Assembly: GCF_900113275.1 (NCBI RefSeq)
Contig: NZ_FOOU01000014.1
Span: forward strand, 44,876-108,875
Direction: 5' to 3'
Origin: Neptunomonas qingdaonensis
GTDB taxonomy: Bacteria > Pseudomonadota > Gammaproteobacteria > Pseudomonadales > Balneatricaceae
Length of the DNA stretch: 64,000 nucleotides
Shown here: piece after piece, positions 37,918 through 48,504 of the stretch
Position numbering within the stretch: position 1 is the stretch's first letter
Layout of the letters: each line of letters starts with the position of its first letter
Translations under genes and position numbers: made by a program
Notes under the pieces: generated by a model
What the model was told of the DNA's origin: nothing
The model's input: the letters and a program-made list of their open reading frames with translations, nothing else
Database searches by the model: none

Positions 37918-38674
37918 AACAACCATAGCCAACTACTCGGTTTTTATCGCCGACGGTGTCACCACTATTACCGAGCGCCATTTTTTTTATCGTCATGCTC
38001 TGCCTTTTAACCGCCAGTAAAAAACCATTCAAAGCATGACAGCCACACGCCTCTGTCGGCTTAATATCATGATCCGCATTCATTATTTTGAGGTCAGTAT
38101 GTGCATCAATCTGTAACGCGTTTTCATAGGTATGAAAATGGCTCAGATCTGTACTAATAATAACGAGAGTCTTCGGCTCAGCCAGTAGTGGCTCAATAAT
38201 ATCCGCCATTACTGAAGCCGGGCACTCACCCACCACCACCGGCACGATGGGGGCGCTAATGTGTAAATATTGCAAAAAAGGCAGCTGCACCTCTAAACAA
38301 TGCTCTTGGGCATGAACATCGTCGGAAGCGATCACCGACGGAAGTTTTAACAATGCAGCAGTCGCTTTCTGATCGACGGGTAACTCACCCAAAGGAGTAG
38401 AGAAGAATTCACTTTCAGGTACAGCGCAGCCTTCTAACGGCACCCTATGATTTGGACCAAAAAGATAAACCCTGTCGAAAGATTCACCCTTTTTCAATAA
38501 GCTGAAACCTTGCCCTGCAATGGCCCCGGAATAAATATAACCGGCATGCGGTACAATTAATGCTTTCGGATGAGTAGGGCTGCGTGATGGCAACATTTCG
38601 GATAATAAGTGGTATAAATCCGTTTTGGTTGGCGGATAAAATAGCCCGGCTACAGCAGCAGGTCGAATACTCAT
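37904..38674 (-). CDS. amrB: AmmeMemoRadiSam system protein B (MEMO/LigB-like)
   Basis: MEMO1 family, related to LigB extradiol dioxygenases. Candidate metal ligands are PHAGYIYSG, FGPNHR, HAQEHCLEVQLPFLQ and the C-terminal Cys of ACGCHALNG. 256 residues from ATG 38672-38674, which has GGGGAGGG eight bases upstream; an earlier TTG is less likely. First gene of the minus-strand pair, divergent from the radical SAM gene. Confidence 0.92.
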   Translation of the reverse strand: MSIRPAAVAGLFYPPTKTDLYHLLSEMLPSRSPTHPKALIVPHAGYIYSGAIAGQGFSLLKKGESFDRVYLFGPNHRVPLEGCAVPESEFFSTPLGELPVDQKATAALLKLPSVIASDDVHAQEHCLEVQLPFLQYLHISAPIVPVVVGECPASVMADIIEPLLAEPKTLVIISTDLSHFHTYENALQIDAHTDLKIMNADHDIKPTEACGCHALNGFLLAVKRQSMTIKKMALGNSGDTVGDKNRVVGYGCYVVY

Positions 38675-38738
38675 AATGCTACCCTCCCCGATCAATATAT
38701 TTTATATTGTCTATATAGATAGTAAACCGGCGGGACTT

Positions 38739-39815
38739 ATGAATCCAGATCATCAGGAAACTCTTTTCTGGCATCGACTGGATGCGAAACGTATTCAGTG
38801 TGATCTTTGCCCTCATCACTGCTCTTTGAAAGAGGGGCAAAGAGGGGTTTGTTACGTCCGTGGAAATGAAAACGGGCAAATGAAGTTACACACGTATGGA
38901 CGCTCCAGTGGTTTTTGTATTGATCCTATCGAAAAGAAACCACTCAATCACTTCTTGCCGGGATCCGCGGTGCTTTCCTTTGGTACGGCGGGTTGTAATC
39001 TCACCTGTAAATTCTGCCAAAACTGGGATATGAGTAAAGCCAGAGATATGGACCGGCTTTGCGACCAGGCTTCAGCTGAACAACTCGCATTAACTGCTCA
39101 GCAATATGGGTGCCGCTCAATCGCCTTTACCTATAATGATCCGGTTATTTTTCTCGAATATGCTGAAGATGTTGCCACTGCCTGCAGAGCAGCCAATATA
39201 AAAAGTGTTGCGGTAACAGCCGGTTACATTTCCGACATCGCCCGCCCGCGCTTTTTCTCATCTTTTGATGCCGCCAATGTCGACCTGAAAGCCTTCACCG
39301 AACGCTTTTACCAACATATCTGCGGCGGCCAACTCAGCACGGTGCTCGATACCTTACTCTATCTCAAACACGAGACAACGCTCTGGTTTGAGATCACTAC
39401 ACTATTAATTCCCGGTGAAAATGACTCCGATAAAGAGATAGAAGCATTATCCCAATGGATTCGAAATAACTTAGGGCCGGATGTACCGTTACACTTTTCG
39501 GCGTTTCACCCTGATTGGAAAATGCAAAACACCCCTCCAACCCCAACATCTACTTTATTAAGAGCACGCAAGATAGCCTTAGCAAACGATATCAGATACG
39601 TATACATAGGCAATGTACACCATGCTGAAGCGAGCTCCACCTACTGTCATCAGTGTCATGCCCTGTTAATTGAACGCGACTGGTATGAACTCGGCGAATG
39701 GCATATTCGAGATGGAAAGTGTGAAAAGTGTCAGACGCCTATCCCGGGTATTTTTGAGGATCAGCCCGGCGACTGGGGCGCCAAACGCAGAGCAGTGCGC
39801 ATCAACCCGGCTTAA
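38739..39815 (+). CDS. amrS: AmmeMemoRadiSam system radical SAM protein
   Basis: Radical SAM enzyme with the cluster motif CNLTCKFC, an N-terminal Cys cluster (CDLCPHHC, then GVC) and a C-terminal zinc-ribbon-like CHQCHALLIERD / CEKCQTPIPG. This is the layout of the AmmeMemoRadiSam member (PflA-like). 358 residues from ATG 38739. It is divergent from amrB over 64 bases that contain a TCTATATAGA palindrome (38710-38719). Substrate unknown. Confidence 0.92.
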   Translation: MNPDHQETLFWHRLDAKRIQCDLCPHHCSLKEGQRGVCYVRGNENGQMKLHTYGRSSGFCIDPIEKKPLNHFLPGSAVLSFGTAGCNLTCKFCQNWDMSKARDMDRLCDQASAEQLALTAQQYGCRSIAFTYNDPVIFLEYAEDVATACRAANIKSVAVTAGYISDIARPRFFSSFDAANVDLKAFTERFYQHICGGQLSTVLDTLLYLKHETTLWFEITTLLIPGENDSDKEIEALSQWIRNNLGPDVPLHFSAFHPDWKMQNTPPTPTSTLLRARKIALANDIRYVYIGNVHHAEASSTYCHQCHALLIERDWYELGEWHIRDGKCEKCQTPIPGIFEDQPGDWGAKRRAVRINPA

Positions 39816-39858
39816 AAGGTGACCTATTTAAGACTCAATCCTGCCTAATAATCAAAAG

Positions 39859-40836
39859 TTAAAGTTCGCGCTCCAGAATAGAGCGCAGGTCATTCAAATC
39901 GTTGATAGTTTTAACTTCAAAGAAAAGTTTTTCAGCTTCACCACGTTGCGGACGCATCATATGTAGCCACTGTTTAATACGACCATGAACATATTTAGGT
40001 GGCAATTTCTGTTCTACAAAATCAAAATACTCGAGCAACAGCAGGATGATTTTTGACCATGCCTCTCCTTCTGAGCTTTGCCCTAACTGGAAACTTTTAA
40101 TCATTAAGCCTAACTCGGGCCTGGCAATCAGACCCCGGCCAATCATCACATCATCACACCCACTGAGTTCACGGCAACGCTGATAATCTTCACAGTTCCA
40201 TACTTCCCCATTGGCGACAACAGGCAGGTCGACCCGCTCTTTTATGCGCCCGATCCACTCCCAGTGCGCCGGTGGTTTATAACCTTCTACTTTTGTACGC
40301 GCATGCACAGCCAGACTATTGGCCCCCGCTTCCTGAATAGCCAAGGCATTATCTATCGCCAGGGATTTATCCAGGTTGCCGAGGCGCATTTTCGCCGTCA
40401 CCGGGATATTAGCCGGCACGGCCTGCCGTACCGCTCTTACGATGTCATGAATGATATCTGGCTCATCCAGCAAGACGGCACCACCACGGTGTTTGTTGAC
40501 TGTTTTGGATGGACAACCAAAGTTAAGATCAATGGCAGGCGCACCCATCTGCGCAGCACGCTCAGCATTCATGGCCAACAGTTCTGGCTCGCTGCCAAGC
40601 AGTTGAATAACAACAGGAATACCCGCGGCAGTGCGACCCTGAGTTGCTAGTTCAGGTGCAGATTTAAGAAACTCCTTTTCAGGCAACACATAGCCTGTAA
40701 TGCGGATAAACTCTGTCACACACAGATCCACCCCGCCTAAACGGCTGATAAGATGGCGCATAGTCGCATCAACTACGCCCTCCATCGGAGCGAGAATGAT
40801 TTTACCTGTCTGTGTATTCACTTTAGTGGCGTTCAT
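39859..40836 (-). CDS. dusC: tRNA-dihydrouridine(16) synthase DusC
   Basis: FMN- and NADPH-dependent reduction of U16 in tRNA. LAPMEGVVDATMR, DLNFGCPSKTVNKHRGGAVLL (catalytic Cys), HARTKVEGY and VVANGEVW match the Dus family. ITEF-like VTEFIRITGYVLP and the MIGRGL end favour DusC over DusA/B. 325 residues. Divergent from thpR, 39 bases between starts. Confidence 0.9.
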   Translation of the reverse strand: MNATKVNTQTGKIILAPMEGVVDATMRHLISRLGGVDLCVTEFIRITGYVLPEKEFLKSAPELATQGRTAAGIPVVIQLLGSEPELLAMNAERAAQMGAPAIDLNFGCPSKTVNKHRGGAVLLDEPDIIHDIVRAVRQAVPANIPVTAKMRLGNLDKSLAIDNALAIQEAGANSLAVHARTKVEGYKPPAHWEWIGRIKERVDLPVVANGEVWNCEDYQRCRELSGCDDVMIGRGLIARPELGLMIKSFQLGQSSEGEAWSKIILLLLEYFDFVEQKLPPKYVHGRIKQWLHMMRPQRGEAEKLFFEVKTINDLNDLRSILEREL

Positions 40837-40875
40837 GTTTATGCTTTAATCACTATAAAAATTGAGGGATCTCGG

Positions 40876-41403
40876 ATGCGTCTTTTTATCGCGATAGACA
40901 TACCCGACACCGTGCAACAACAGATTTCTCAGCTCTATTGTAATTTCCACGGCGTCAGCTGGACACCACCGGAAAGATTGCATATCACCTTAGCGTTTTT
41001 AGGCAAGGTGCAAAAAAAATGGCTACCACACTTAAACCGCCAACTGGAAACAATCAACTTCGATCCTTTCACGCTACATTGCGATCGATTTGGCAGCTTT
41101 CGTAGTGGTGATATTTGGCTAGGCGTGACACCTGAAGACCAGATAACACAACTTCATAAACAGATACTTGATGCACTGGATAAGATTGATATGGGCTTTG
41201 AAGGGAGGCCGTTTAAACCTCATATTACACTGGCGTATATTCGGAAAAATGAAGAGCATCTGGTTTTAAATGTTTTAGAAAACCGCAGGACATTCGAAAC
41301 ATTGAGCTTTACGGTAGATCACTTCAATCTAAAAAGCAGCTGGCGGCGTCCTTCCGGCTCACTGCATCGTATCGAAGCGATCTACTCCGCTCAATCTGAA
41401 TAA
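40876..41403 (+). CDS. thpR: RNA 2',3'-cyclic phosphodiesterase ThpR
   Basis: 2H phosphoesterase (LigT/ThpR). Two HxTx motifs, HITLAFLG and HITLAYI. 175 residues from ATG 40876 with GAGGG upstream. The MRLFIAIDIP start is the family's classic N-terminus. It ends one base before the metZ stop codon, so the two converge with no gap. Confidence 0.92.
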   Translation: MRLFIAIDIPDTVQQQISQLYCNFHGVSWTPPERLHITLAFLGKVQKKWLPHLNRQLETINFDPFTLHCDRFGSFRSGDIWLGVTPEDQITQLHKQILDALDKIDMGFEGRPFKPHITLAYIRKNEEHLVLNVLENRRTFETLSFTVDHFNLKSSWRRPSGSLHRIEAIYSAQSE

Positions 41404-42621
41404 TCAGAGCGCATTTAACCCGAGTTGCATATCGGCACGAATATCCTCGATATCTTCATGCCCGACTGACAAACGAACCAGGTTAGGCTTAATACCGGCT
41501 TCTGCTCGCGCTTCTGGCGTCATGCGCCCATGAGTCGTGGTTGCAGGATGCGTGATAGTCGACTTCACATCGCCAAGATTAGCGGTTATCGACACCATCT
41601 GCGTGGCGTCAATAAAGCGCCAGGCAGCATCCTGGTCTCCGCTCACTTCAAATGACAGTACACCACCAAACCCATTTTGCTGCTGGATTGCCAACGCATG
41701 CTGAGCATGACTTTCAAGACCTGTATAATAGACCTTTTCAATACCCGGCTGTTGTTGCAGCCAGATTGCCATCTCCATAGCATTACGCTCATGTGCTTCC
41801 ATACGGATCTTCAGTGTTTCGAGCCCTTTATGGAAAACCCATGCATTGAACGGGCTCATACACGCACCACCCGTGCGGATAAATCCATAGATCTCTTCCA
41901 TGAGCGTATCCGAACCCACAACAACCCCACCCACACATCGCCCTTGTCCATCAAGATACTTGGTTGCTGAATGAATAACGATGTCAGCTCCTAATAGCAA
42001 AGGACGTTGAAATACAGGTGTTAAAAAACAGTTATCCACGGCGAGCCAGGCATCGTGTTTATGCGCTATAGCCGCTACTGCTTTAATATCTGTCAGTTCA
42101 CCCAGTGGATTTGATGGCGTTTCCAAAAATAGCAAACGGGTGTTAGCCTGAATAGCCGCTTCCCACGCATGCAGGTCCTTAGGATCTACAAATGTCGTAC
42201 TGATACCCGCACGACTCAGATATTTTTCAAATAGTGAGATAGTAGAACCAAAAACACTGCGCGAACAGACAACATGGTCTCCCTGCTGCAACAAGGCCAG
42301 ACCAATGCTCAAAATAGCGGCCATACCTGATGAGGTAGCAACAGCACGCTCAGCACCTTCCAGAGCAGCCATACGTTTTTCAAAGGCATGCACCGTCGGG
42401 TTAGTAAAGCGAGAATAGATATTCCCCTCTTCATCACCGCTAAAGCGCGCCGCCGCTTCTCGTGCGGAGGAATAAACAAAACTGGAAGTCGGAAAAATAG
42501 CGTCGCTATGCTCGCCTTCAGCTGTGCGGGTTTGGCCCGCTCTGATAGCTAGTGTAGAAAGACCTGCTTCAGCCAACGTAAACTGTATACGCTGCTCCCG
42601 CTCAAAGCCTGGTTTTGCCAT
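41404..42621 (-). CDS. metZ: O-succinylhomoserine sulfhydrylase MetZ
   Basis: PLP enzyme making homocysteine from O-succinylhomoserine and sulfide. Cys/Met metabolism family fold with the PLP lysine in SATKYLDGQGR, LETPSNPLG and SVGHEDIEDI. About 405 residues from ATG 42619-42621 (AAGGGGA upstream; the earlier ATG lies within purF). Typical downstream neighbour of purF in pseudomonad-like genomes. Confidence 0.93.
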   Translation of the reverse strand: MAKPGFEREQRIQFTLAEAGLSTLAIRAGQTRTAEGEHSDAIFPTSSFVYSSAREAAARFSGDEEGNIYSRFTNPTVHAFEKRMAALEGAERAVATSSGMAAILSIGLALLQQGDHVVCSRSVFGSTISLFEKYLSRAGISTTFVDPKDLHAWEAAIQANTRLLFLETPSNPLGELTDIKAVAAIAHKHDAWLAVDNCFLTPVFQRPLLLGADIVIHSATKYLDGQGRCVGGVVVGSDTLMEEIYGFIRTGGACMSPFNAWVFHKGLETLKIRMEAHERNAMEMAIWLQQQPGIEKVYYTGLESHAQHALAIQQQNGFGGVLSFEVSGDQDAAWRFIDATQMVSITANLGDVKSTITHPATTTHGRMTPEARAEAGIKPNLVRLSVGHEDIEDIRADMQLGLNAL

Positions 42622-42634
42622 TATCAGTATCCCC

Positions 42635-44161
42635 TTATGATATTTCTGTATGAAGGTCAGCAGGCGCTTCGTCTTCGTGATCAACAGTTTCCGGGACTAC
42701 CTTAGCAGCATCTTTACGTTTCTGATTGAGACGGTCTAAGTACGCAGAATCGATATCGCCTGTCACATAGTAGCCATCGAAAACTGACGAATCGAAATTA
42801 TTAATTTTGTCAGTGTTGCCTGCAGCGACTGACTCCTTCAAATCATCCAGTTCCTGGAACAACATCCAGTCAGCGCCAATGGCTTCACCTATCTCATCAC
42901 GGCTACGATTATGTGCAATAAACTCTTCAGGCGAAGGCATATCAATACCATAAACATTAGGAAAGCGAACCGGAGGCGCAGCTGACGCAAAATAAACCTT
43001 ACGCGCCCCTACATCTCTTGCCATCTGAACGATCTGCTTGGAAGTTGTTCCGCGTACAATCGAATCATCGACCAGCATCACAACCTTATCCTTAAACTCA
43101 AGCTCAATCGGATTCAGCTTGCGACGTACTGAATTAGTGCGCTGCGTCTGACCCGGCATAATAAATGTACGGCCGATATAACGATTCTTGATAAACCCTT
43201 CCCGGAAAGTAACATTAAGGTGCTTAGCCATTTCCAGTGCAGATGTTCGGCTGGTATCCGGTATAGGCATAATCACATCAATGTCATGATCAGGGAAAAT
43301 ACTTGTGACTTTTTCGGCAAGCTTCACACCCATGCGCATACGCGCCTGATGTACATTAACATTATCGATAATTGAATCAGGGCGCGCCAAATAAACAAAC
43401 TCAAACAAACAGGGTGTCAATTCAATCTTTTCTGCACATTGACGGGTAAAAACGTTACCGTCCATGTCAATGAAGATAGCCTCTCCCGGCTCGATATCAC
43501 GAACACGCGTAAATCCGGCAATATCCAGCGCTACACTTTCAGAAGCAACCATACATTCTTCACCCTCGGGTGTTGAACGCGTACCATAAATAAGAGGACG
43601 AATACCATGAGGATCCCGAAAAGCCAACACACCATAACCGGTAATAACAGCGACGACGGCATAGCCACCCTTGACACGTTTATGCACCTTAGACACTGCT
43701 TCAAAAATATCTGCAGGCTCCGGCTTTAACTTTCTCTGATGCTGCAACTCATGCGCAAAAACATTCAACAACACTTCTGAATCGGAGGTAGTGTTGATAT
43801 GACGCAGATCTTCACGAAACATCTGTTCAACCAGCTCATCAGCATTGGTTAGATTGCCATTATGCGCCAGTGCAATACCGTAAGGTGAATTCACATAAAA
43901 TGGCTGCGCTTCTGCAGCACTGGAACTACCGGCGGTTGGATACCGGACATGGCCGATACCGACATTACCCATCAGTCGTTTCATATGACGAGTACGAAAC
44001 ACTTCATTAACCAAGCCGTTATCTTTCCGTAGAAAAAACCGGTTACCTTCACAGGTCACCATACCTGCGGCATCCTGCCCACGATGCTGAAGCACAGTTA
44101 ACGCATCAAAGATTGTCTGATTAACAAGTGATTTGGCTACAAGCCCAACAATACCGCACAT
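42635..44161 (-). CDS. purF: amidophosphoribosyltransferase PurF
   Basis: First step of purine synthesis: PRPP plus glutamine to phosphoribosylamine. Ntn glutaminase domain from the N-terminal Cys2 (CGIVGL), then a phosphoribosyltransferase domain with [14 protein letters not shown]. 508 residues. Confidence 0.97.
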   Translation of the reverse strand: MCGIVGLVAKSLVNQTIFDALTVLQHRGQDAAGMVTCEGNRFFLRKDNGLVNEVFRTRHMKRLMGNVGIGHVRYPTAGSSSAAEAQPFYVNSPYGIALAHNGNLTNADELVEQMFREDLRHINTTSDSEVLLNVFAHELQHQRKLKPEPADIFEAVSKVHKRVKGGYAVVAVITGYGVLAFRDPHGIRPLIYGTRSTPEGEECMVASESVALDIAGFTRVRDIEPGEAIFIDMDGNVFTRQCAEKIELTPCLFEFVYLARPDSIIDNVNVHQARMRMGVKLAEKVTSIFPDHDIDVIMPIPDTSRTSALEMAKHLNVTFREGFIKNRYIGRTFIMPGQTQRTNSVRRKLNPIELEFKDKVVMLVDDSIVRGTTSKQIVQMARDVGARKVYFASAAPPVRFPNVYGIDMPSPEEFIAHNRSRDEIGEAIGADWMLFQELDDLKESVAAGNTDKINNFDSSVFDGYYVTGDIDSAYLDRLNQKRKDAAKVVPETVDHEDEAPADLHTEIS

Positions 44162-44235
44162 TTAAACTACCTCAAGGGGATCAGAAAAAGCTGTTTGAGC
44201 TGCCATCAGGCCTCTCTCGTATCTAAACGCTTATT

Positions 44236-44730
44236 TTAACGTCCTGCGTTCCAGATCAATTGCCCCACTTCCGTGGCAACGTCTCTGGACCATGCTTCCA
44301 TCAAAACAAAATGAGGAATCAACTGTGATCCCTGCCACCAGGCATCTTGTACAGCCGGAGTCCCTCCCAGCAAAGCAACAAGCACGACAACTACCAGTGC
44401 ACCACGCGCCAGCCCGAAGCCCATACCTAATATTCTGTCGGTACCACTTAAACCGGTTGCCTGTACTAACAAGCTAACCAAGTTACTCACCAACGCCCCT
44501 ACAATGAGGGTCATTATAAAGAGTATTGCAAACGCAGACCCAATACGAAAAGATGGTGTCTGAATGTAATCAGCCAAGACAGTAGCTAACGCATCAGTAA
44601 ACAACCGGGCGATAACAAAAGCAGTGACCCAAGTAAGCAAGGATAACGCTTCTCTGACGAAGCCCCGCTTAATGCTGAAAAGCCCTGAAATTCCGACAAT
44701 ACCCAAGATTGCCCAGTCGGCCCAATTCAT
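44236..44730 (-). CDS. cvpA: colicin V production protein CvpA
   Basis: Inner-membrane protein of 164 residues with four hydrophobic segments, beginning MNWADWAILGIVGISGLFS and containing SGTDRILGMGFGLARGALV, the family signature. Upstream of purF as in many gammaproteobacteria. Precise role unclear. Confidence 0.93.
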   Translation of the reverse strand: MNWADWAILGIVGISGLFSIKRGFVREALSLLTWVTAFVIARLFTDALATVLADYIQTPSFRIGSAFAILFIMTLIVGALVSNLVSLLVQATGLSGTDRILGMGFGLARGALVVVVLVALLGGTPAVQDAWWQGSQLIPHFVLMEAWSRDVATEVGQLIWNAGR

Positions 44731-44786
44731 TTATTTCTACCTATCGAGTTTGCGCGCATTCTAACAGAGGGCAAAGGTGAACCCAA

Positions 44787-45350
44787 TCACTGAGTCGTGA
44801 ATCTGAAAATTATTCCATCCACACCATAATCCCGCTTCAGCGATTCCTTTAACTGATCCAGTCGATCACGTGACATATCCGGTCCAACATACACTTTAAA
44901 GAGATCCGCATTTTTTCGTGTATAGACTTTATGGCCAGCCTCAACCAACTTATTTCGCAATGCACGAGCATTTGACTCATCTTTAAAGCTTGCCAACTGA
45001 AGCGTCCAGGCAACCGGGACATTTTGCTCATCCAGTTGAGGCCTATCGTTATCAGTGCTGACAACAGGTCGTTTCTCTTGCGCTACTTTTTGTTCATCCG
45101 GTTGATTTTCAACCAAAACGATGACTTTTTCAGGTAGCGCAACAGCCTCTGGATATTCAGAAGTATCGGGCAGCAAGGCAGACTCAGGTTGAATCTCAAC
45201 AATGTCCGGCATGGCCGGCGCAACCGGGATACGACTTTCCAGATGGCGCTCACGATACCCTTCACCCGTAAGAAACAAAGGGAAAAGCAAGGCAGCAGCA
45301 ATAGCGAGTACAGATAAACCTAATAGCCGTCGTTTCACACTATCTTCCAT
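44787..45350 (-). CDS. SPOR-domain protein (DedD-like)
   Basis: 187 residues. N-terminal membrane helix (LLGLSVLAIAAALLFPLFL at about 9-27), a disordered periplasmic linker, then a C-terminal SPOR domain (TLQLASFKDESNARALRNKL, KVYVGP) that binds denuded peptidoglycan at the septum. Between folC and cvpA as DedD is. Its ATG overlaps the folC stop. Confidence 0.88.
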   Translation of the reverse strand: MEDSVKRRLLGLSVLAIAAALLFPLFLTGEGYRERHLESRIPVAPAMPDIVEIQPESALLPDTSEYPEAVALPEKVIVLVENQPDEQKVAQEKRPVVSTDNDRPQLDEQNVPVAWTLQLASFKDESNARALRNKLVEAGHKVYTRKNADLFKVYVGPDMSRDRLDQLKESLKRDYGVDGIIFRFTTQ

Positions 45351-46636
45351 TAATCCACTTCTCTTTTAAGAACACGGTAAGCATCACCCACTGTATAAAA
45401 AGAACCCGCTACTACAATTTTTTTGCTGGTAGGAAGATCCGCTAAAATGAGATGACTGATCGCCGCATCGACGCTGGCATGGCACATCACGCTTGCTTGA
45501 TTCATCTGGGGCAGATATGCCCTTAGCTGTTCAGCCGTCTGCCCCCTTGGCACATCCAATGTCACCAGATGCCAGGATGTAACAACCGCCGCCAATGATT
45601 GCATAACTGAAGCACAATCTTTATCAGCCAGCATACCCAAGATCAGGACAACGCCGTCAGCTTCAGCTTGTTTTAACTGGTCTGCCAAATAAGCGGCCGA
45701 TTGTGGATTATGCGCAACATCGAGAATAAACAGACGCCCCTGATATGCGACTTGCTCCATGCGACCGGCGACATAGGCAGTCTGCAAACCCGCGGCCATA
45801 CTTTCTGGCGAGCACAGCAAACCTGAAAGCAAAACCGCCTGAATAGCCGTGGCTGCATTCTGCACAGGTAGTTGTGGTAACGGAAGATCTGAAAATGAAA
45901 CAATATTGCCCTGCAGGTCACGGCCTTCCCAAGACCAGCGTCTGTCGTTCTTAATATGATACTCATAGGACTGGTTCACTTGGCGCAACTCACAGCCAAG
46001 CTCCCTGGCATACTCAGCAATTGAAGCGGGTGGTTTCAATTCACCACAAACGGCAGGCTTCTCTTTTCTGAAAATACCCGCTTTTTCCCAGCCGATTTTT
46101 TCACGGTCATCGCCCAGCCAGTCAACATGATCGATATCAATCGTCGTAATAACGGCCACATCAGCATCCAGAACGTTAATCGCATCCAAACGCCCACCTA
46201 AACCCACTTCCAGTATGGCCACATCCGGTTGCTGCTCAGCAATCAACCACAACGCCGCTAATGTCCCCATCTCAAAGTAGGTTAGTGAAATATCACCACA
46301 GGCCTGATCTACGGCAGAAAATGCAGAAACAAGCTGCTGATCAGTGACTAATCCACCATTCAGACGGACGCGTTCGTTATATATTTGTAAATGCGGTGAG
46401 GTATAACACGCTGTTTTATAACCCGCCTGACGATAAATAGCATCAAGCATCGACACGGTTGAGCCTTTACCGTTTGTGCCAGCGACGGTAATGACGCACA
46501 CCTGTCGAAAATCCAGATCCAACCTGGTGAATACTTGTTGTACCCGCCCAAGCCCCAAATCAATTGCAACCGGATGATTTTTTTCCATCCAGCCTAACCA
46601 TTGTTCAAGTGTAAATTCTGATCTATTCATTAACAC
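45350..46636 (-). CDS. folC: dihydrofolate/folylpolyglutamate synthase FolC
   Basis: Adds glycine-linked glutamate and makes dihydrofolate. Mur-ligase-like ATP site VAGTNGKGSTV, ILEVGLGGRLDAIN and DVAHNPQSA. 428 residues. First gene after the accD terminator; the start is ATG 46634-46636 or the Met two codons in. Confidence 0.95.
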   Translation of the reverse strand: MLMNRSEFTLEQWLGWMEKNHPVAIDLGLGRVQQVFTRLDLDFRQVCVITVAGTNGKGSTVSMLDAIYRQAGYKTACYTSPHLQIYNERVRLNGGLVTDQQLVSAFSAVDQACGDISLTYFEMGTLAALWLIAEQQPDVAILEVGLGGRLDAINVLDADVAVITTIDIDHVDWLGDDREKIGWEKAGIFRKEKPAVCGELKPPASIAEYARELGCELRQVNQSYEYHIKNDRRWSWEGRDLQGNIVSFSDLPLPQLPVQNAATAIQAVLLSGLLCSPESMAAGLQTAYVAGRMEQVAYQGRLFILDVAHNPQSAAYLADQLKQAEADGVVLILGMLADKDCASVMQSLAAVVTSWHLVTLDVPRGQTAEQLRAYLPQMNQASVMCHASVDAAISHLILADLPTSKKIVVAGSFYTVGDAYRVLKREVD

Positions 46637-46641
46637 TGCTT

Positions 46642-46671
46642 ACCAAAAGAAAGGCCGGCGTTCACCGGCCT
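46642..46671 (-). terminator. terminator after accD
   Basis: GGCCGG (46653-46658) pairs with CCGGCC (46665-46670); T-rich on the minus-strand side. Confidence 0.75.
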
Positions 46672-46682
46672 CAAACCACCTA

Positions 46683-47645
46683 TCAGACATCCGAGTCTTT
46701 TATCGGCTGAGTAGGCGCCTGCTTATCACTTGCCTGAACTTTGCTCTTGGCGTCGACCTGAACAACTGCCGCCTCAACTTCAGCCGGGACAGCAAAGCGA
46801 TGCGTAAACATTGAAAGAATCGAATGCAAACGCTGACGCATTTCAAGCCGGGAAACAATCATATCCACCTGACCATGCTCCAATAGGAACTCAGCACGCT
46901 GAAACCCTTCAGGTAATTTCTCTCGCACGGTTTGCTCGATAACACGCGGGCCAGCAAAGCCCACCAGCGCTTTAGGCTCAGCGATGTTCAGATCTCCCAG
47001 CATCGCCAAACTGGCAGAAACACCACCATAAACAGGATCGGTCAGTACCGAAATATACGGAATACCCGCCTGACGCATTTTCTCTAATGCCGCACTGGTT
47101 TTAGCCATTTGCATCAAGGAGATTAACGCTTCCTGCATACGCGCACCACCGGATGCTGAAAAGCAGACCAACGGGATCTTCTTTTCCAGCGCAACGTTGA
47201 CGGCACGAACAAAGCGCTCACCAACTACCGCCCCCATCGATCCACCCATAAAGCGGAAGTCAAATGCAACCGCCACGACAGGCATCTCTTGAAGCTTACC
47301 CTGCATAGCTACCAGCGCATCTTTTTCACCGGTTTCTTTTTGAGCCGCCGATAAACGATCTTTATATTTTTTGGTATCGCGAAACTTAAGCCGATCTACC
47401 GGCTCCACTTCCGCTGCCAGCTCGGTAAACGAGCCTTTATCCAGAAAGGACTCCAAGCGCTGACGGGCCGCCAGACGCATGTGATGATCACACTTAGTGC
47501 AAACATTGAGGTTTTTTTCTAACTCAGGAAGATACAATACCGCTTCACACTTAGGACACTTCTTCCAAAGACCTTCAGGGACGCTCGCTCTTTTGTTCTC
47601 TGAACGTACGAGCGAGGGAACAATTTTGTCTAACCAATTACTCAT
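46683..47645 (-). CDS. accD: acetyl-CoA carboxylase carboxyltransferase subunit beta AccD
   Basis: With AccA transfers the carboxyl from biotin to acetyl-CoA. N-terminal zinc finger ([20 protein letters not shown], then TKC), and crotonase-like core with [13 protein letters not shown] and [10 protein letters not shown]. 320 residues with a short Gln/Thr-rich tail. Confidence 0.96.
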   Translation of the reverse strand: MSNWLDKIVPSLVRSENKRASVPEGLWKKCPKCEAVLYLPELEKNLNVCTKCDHHMRLAARQRLESFLDKGSFTELAAEVEPVDRLKFRDTKKYKDRLSAAQKETGEKDALVAMQGKLQEMPVVAVAFDFRFMGGSMGAVVGERFVRAVNVALEKKIPLVCFSASGGARMQEALISLMQMAKTSAALEKMRQAGIPYISVLTDPVYGGVSASLAMLGDLNIAEPKALVGFAGPRVIEQTVREKLPEGFQRAEFLLEHGQVDMIVSRLEMRQRLHSILSMFTHRFAVPAEVEAAVVQVDAKSKVQASDKQAPTQPIKDSDV

Positions 47646-47679
47646 GCTTATCTAAATCCCATTTGATAATTCGTTATTC

Positions 47680-48489
47680 TCAAGCGTCCATCGCACTACG
47701 CATTTGTGCAAGGATAGCCGCGACATCAATAGCAATCTCTTCAGGCTGATCTGCTTTTTCAGCAATCGCATTCACCAGCACACTACCCACGATAACGCCA
47801 TCAGCAATTTTAGAGACCGCCGCTGCAGAAGCACCATCGCGAATCCCGAAACCGACACCGACGGGCATACTTGTATGACGGCGTATCACTTCAAGCTTAC
47901 TGGCTACTTCATTAACATCCAGCGCTGCAGAACCCGTAACACCTTTAACTGATACGTAATAAACATAACCAGAGCCATATTCACAGACTTGCTCAATACG
48001 GCTTTCATCAGTCGTTGGAGCCAATAGATAAATCACATCTAGCGCATATTTTTTCATGATAGCAGCAAACTCAACAGACTCTTCTGGTGGCAAATCCACC
48101 GTCAGAACACCGTCCACTCCTGCCTCACTTGCTTTGTGTGCAAAATTTTCGTAACCAAGCGCTTCAATAGGATTAAGGTATCCCATCAGCACAACCGGTG
48201 TTGTCGCGTCTTTACTACGAAACTCTTTCACCATATCTAATACATCAACTAAGCGTGTACCGTGACTCAATGCACGCTCACAAGCCAACTGAATAACCGG
48301 CCCATCCGCCATAGGATCAGAAAAAGGCACACCTAATTCAATAATATCAGCGCCCGCCTCAACCATGGCATGCATCAACGGTACAGTGACCGTTAGTTGT
48401 GGATCTCCTGCGGTAATGTAAGGGATCAACGCCTTACGACCCACCGCTTTCAGAGATTCGAAACTTTGATTAATACGACCCATCTTCAA
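47680..48489 (-). CDS. trpA: tryptophan synthase alpha chain TrpA
   Basis: Cleaves indole-3-glycerol phosphate. TIM barrel with [25 protein letters not shown] and GVGFGIRDG. 269 residues. Follows trpB by 15 bases. Confidence 0.97.
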   Translation of the reverse strand: MKMGRINQSFESLKAVGRKALIPYITAGDPQLTVTVPLMHAMVEAGADIIELGVPFSDPMADGPVIQLACERALSHGTRLVDVLDMVKEFRSKDATTPVVLMGYLNPIEALGYENFAHKASEAGVDGVLTVDLPPEESVEFAAIMKKYALDVIYLLAPTTDESRIEQVCEYGSGYVYYVSVKGVTGSAALDVNEVASKLEVIRRHTSMPVGVGFGIRDGASAAAVSKIADGVIVGSVLVNAIAEKADQPEEIAIDVAAILAQMRSAMDA

Positions 48490-48504
48490 AATCTCCTTAG
48501 TGAT

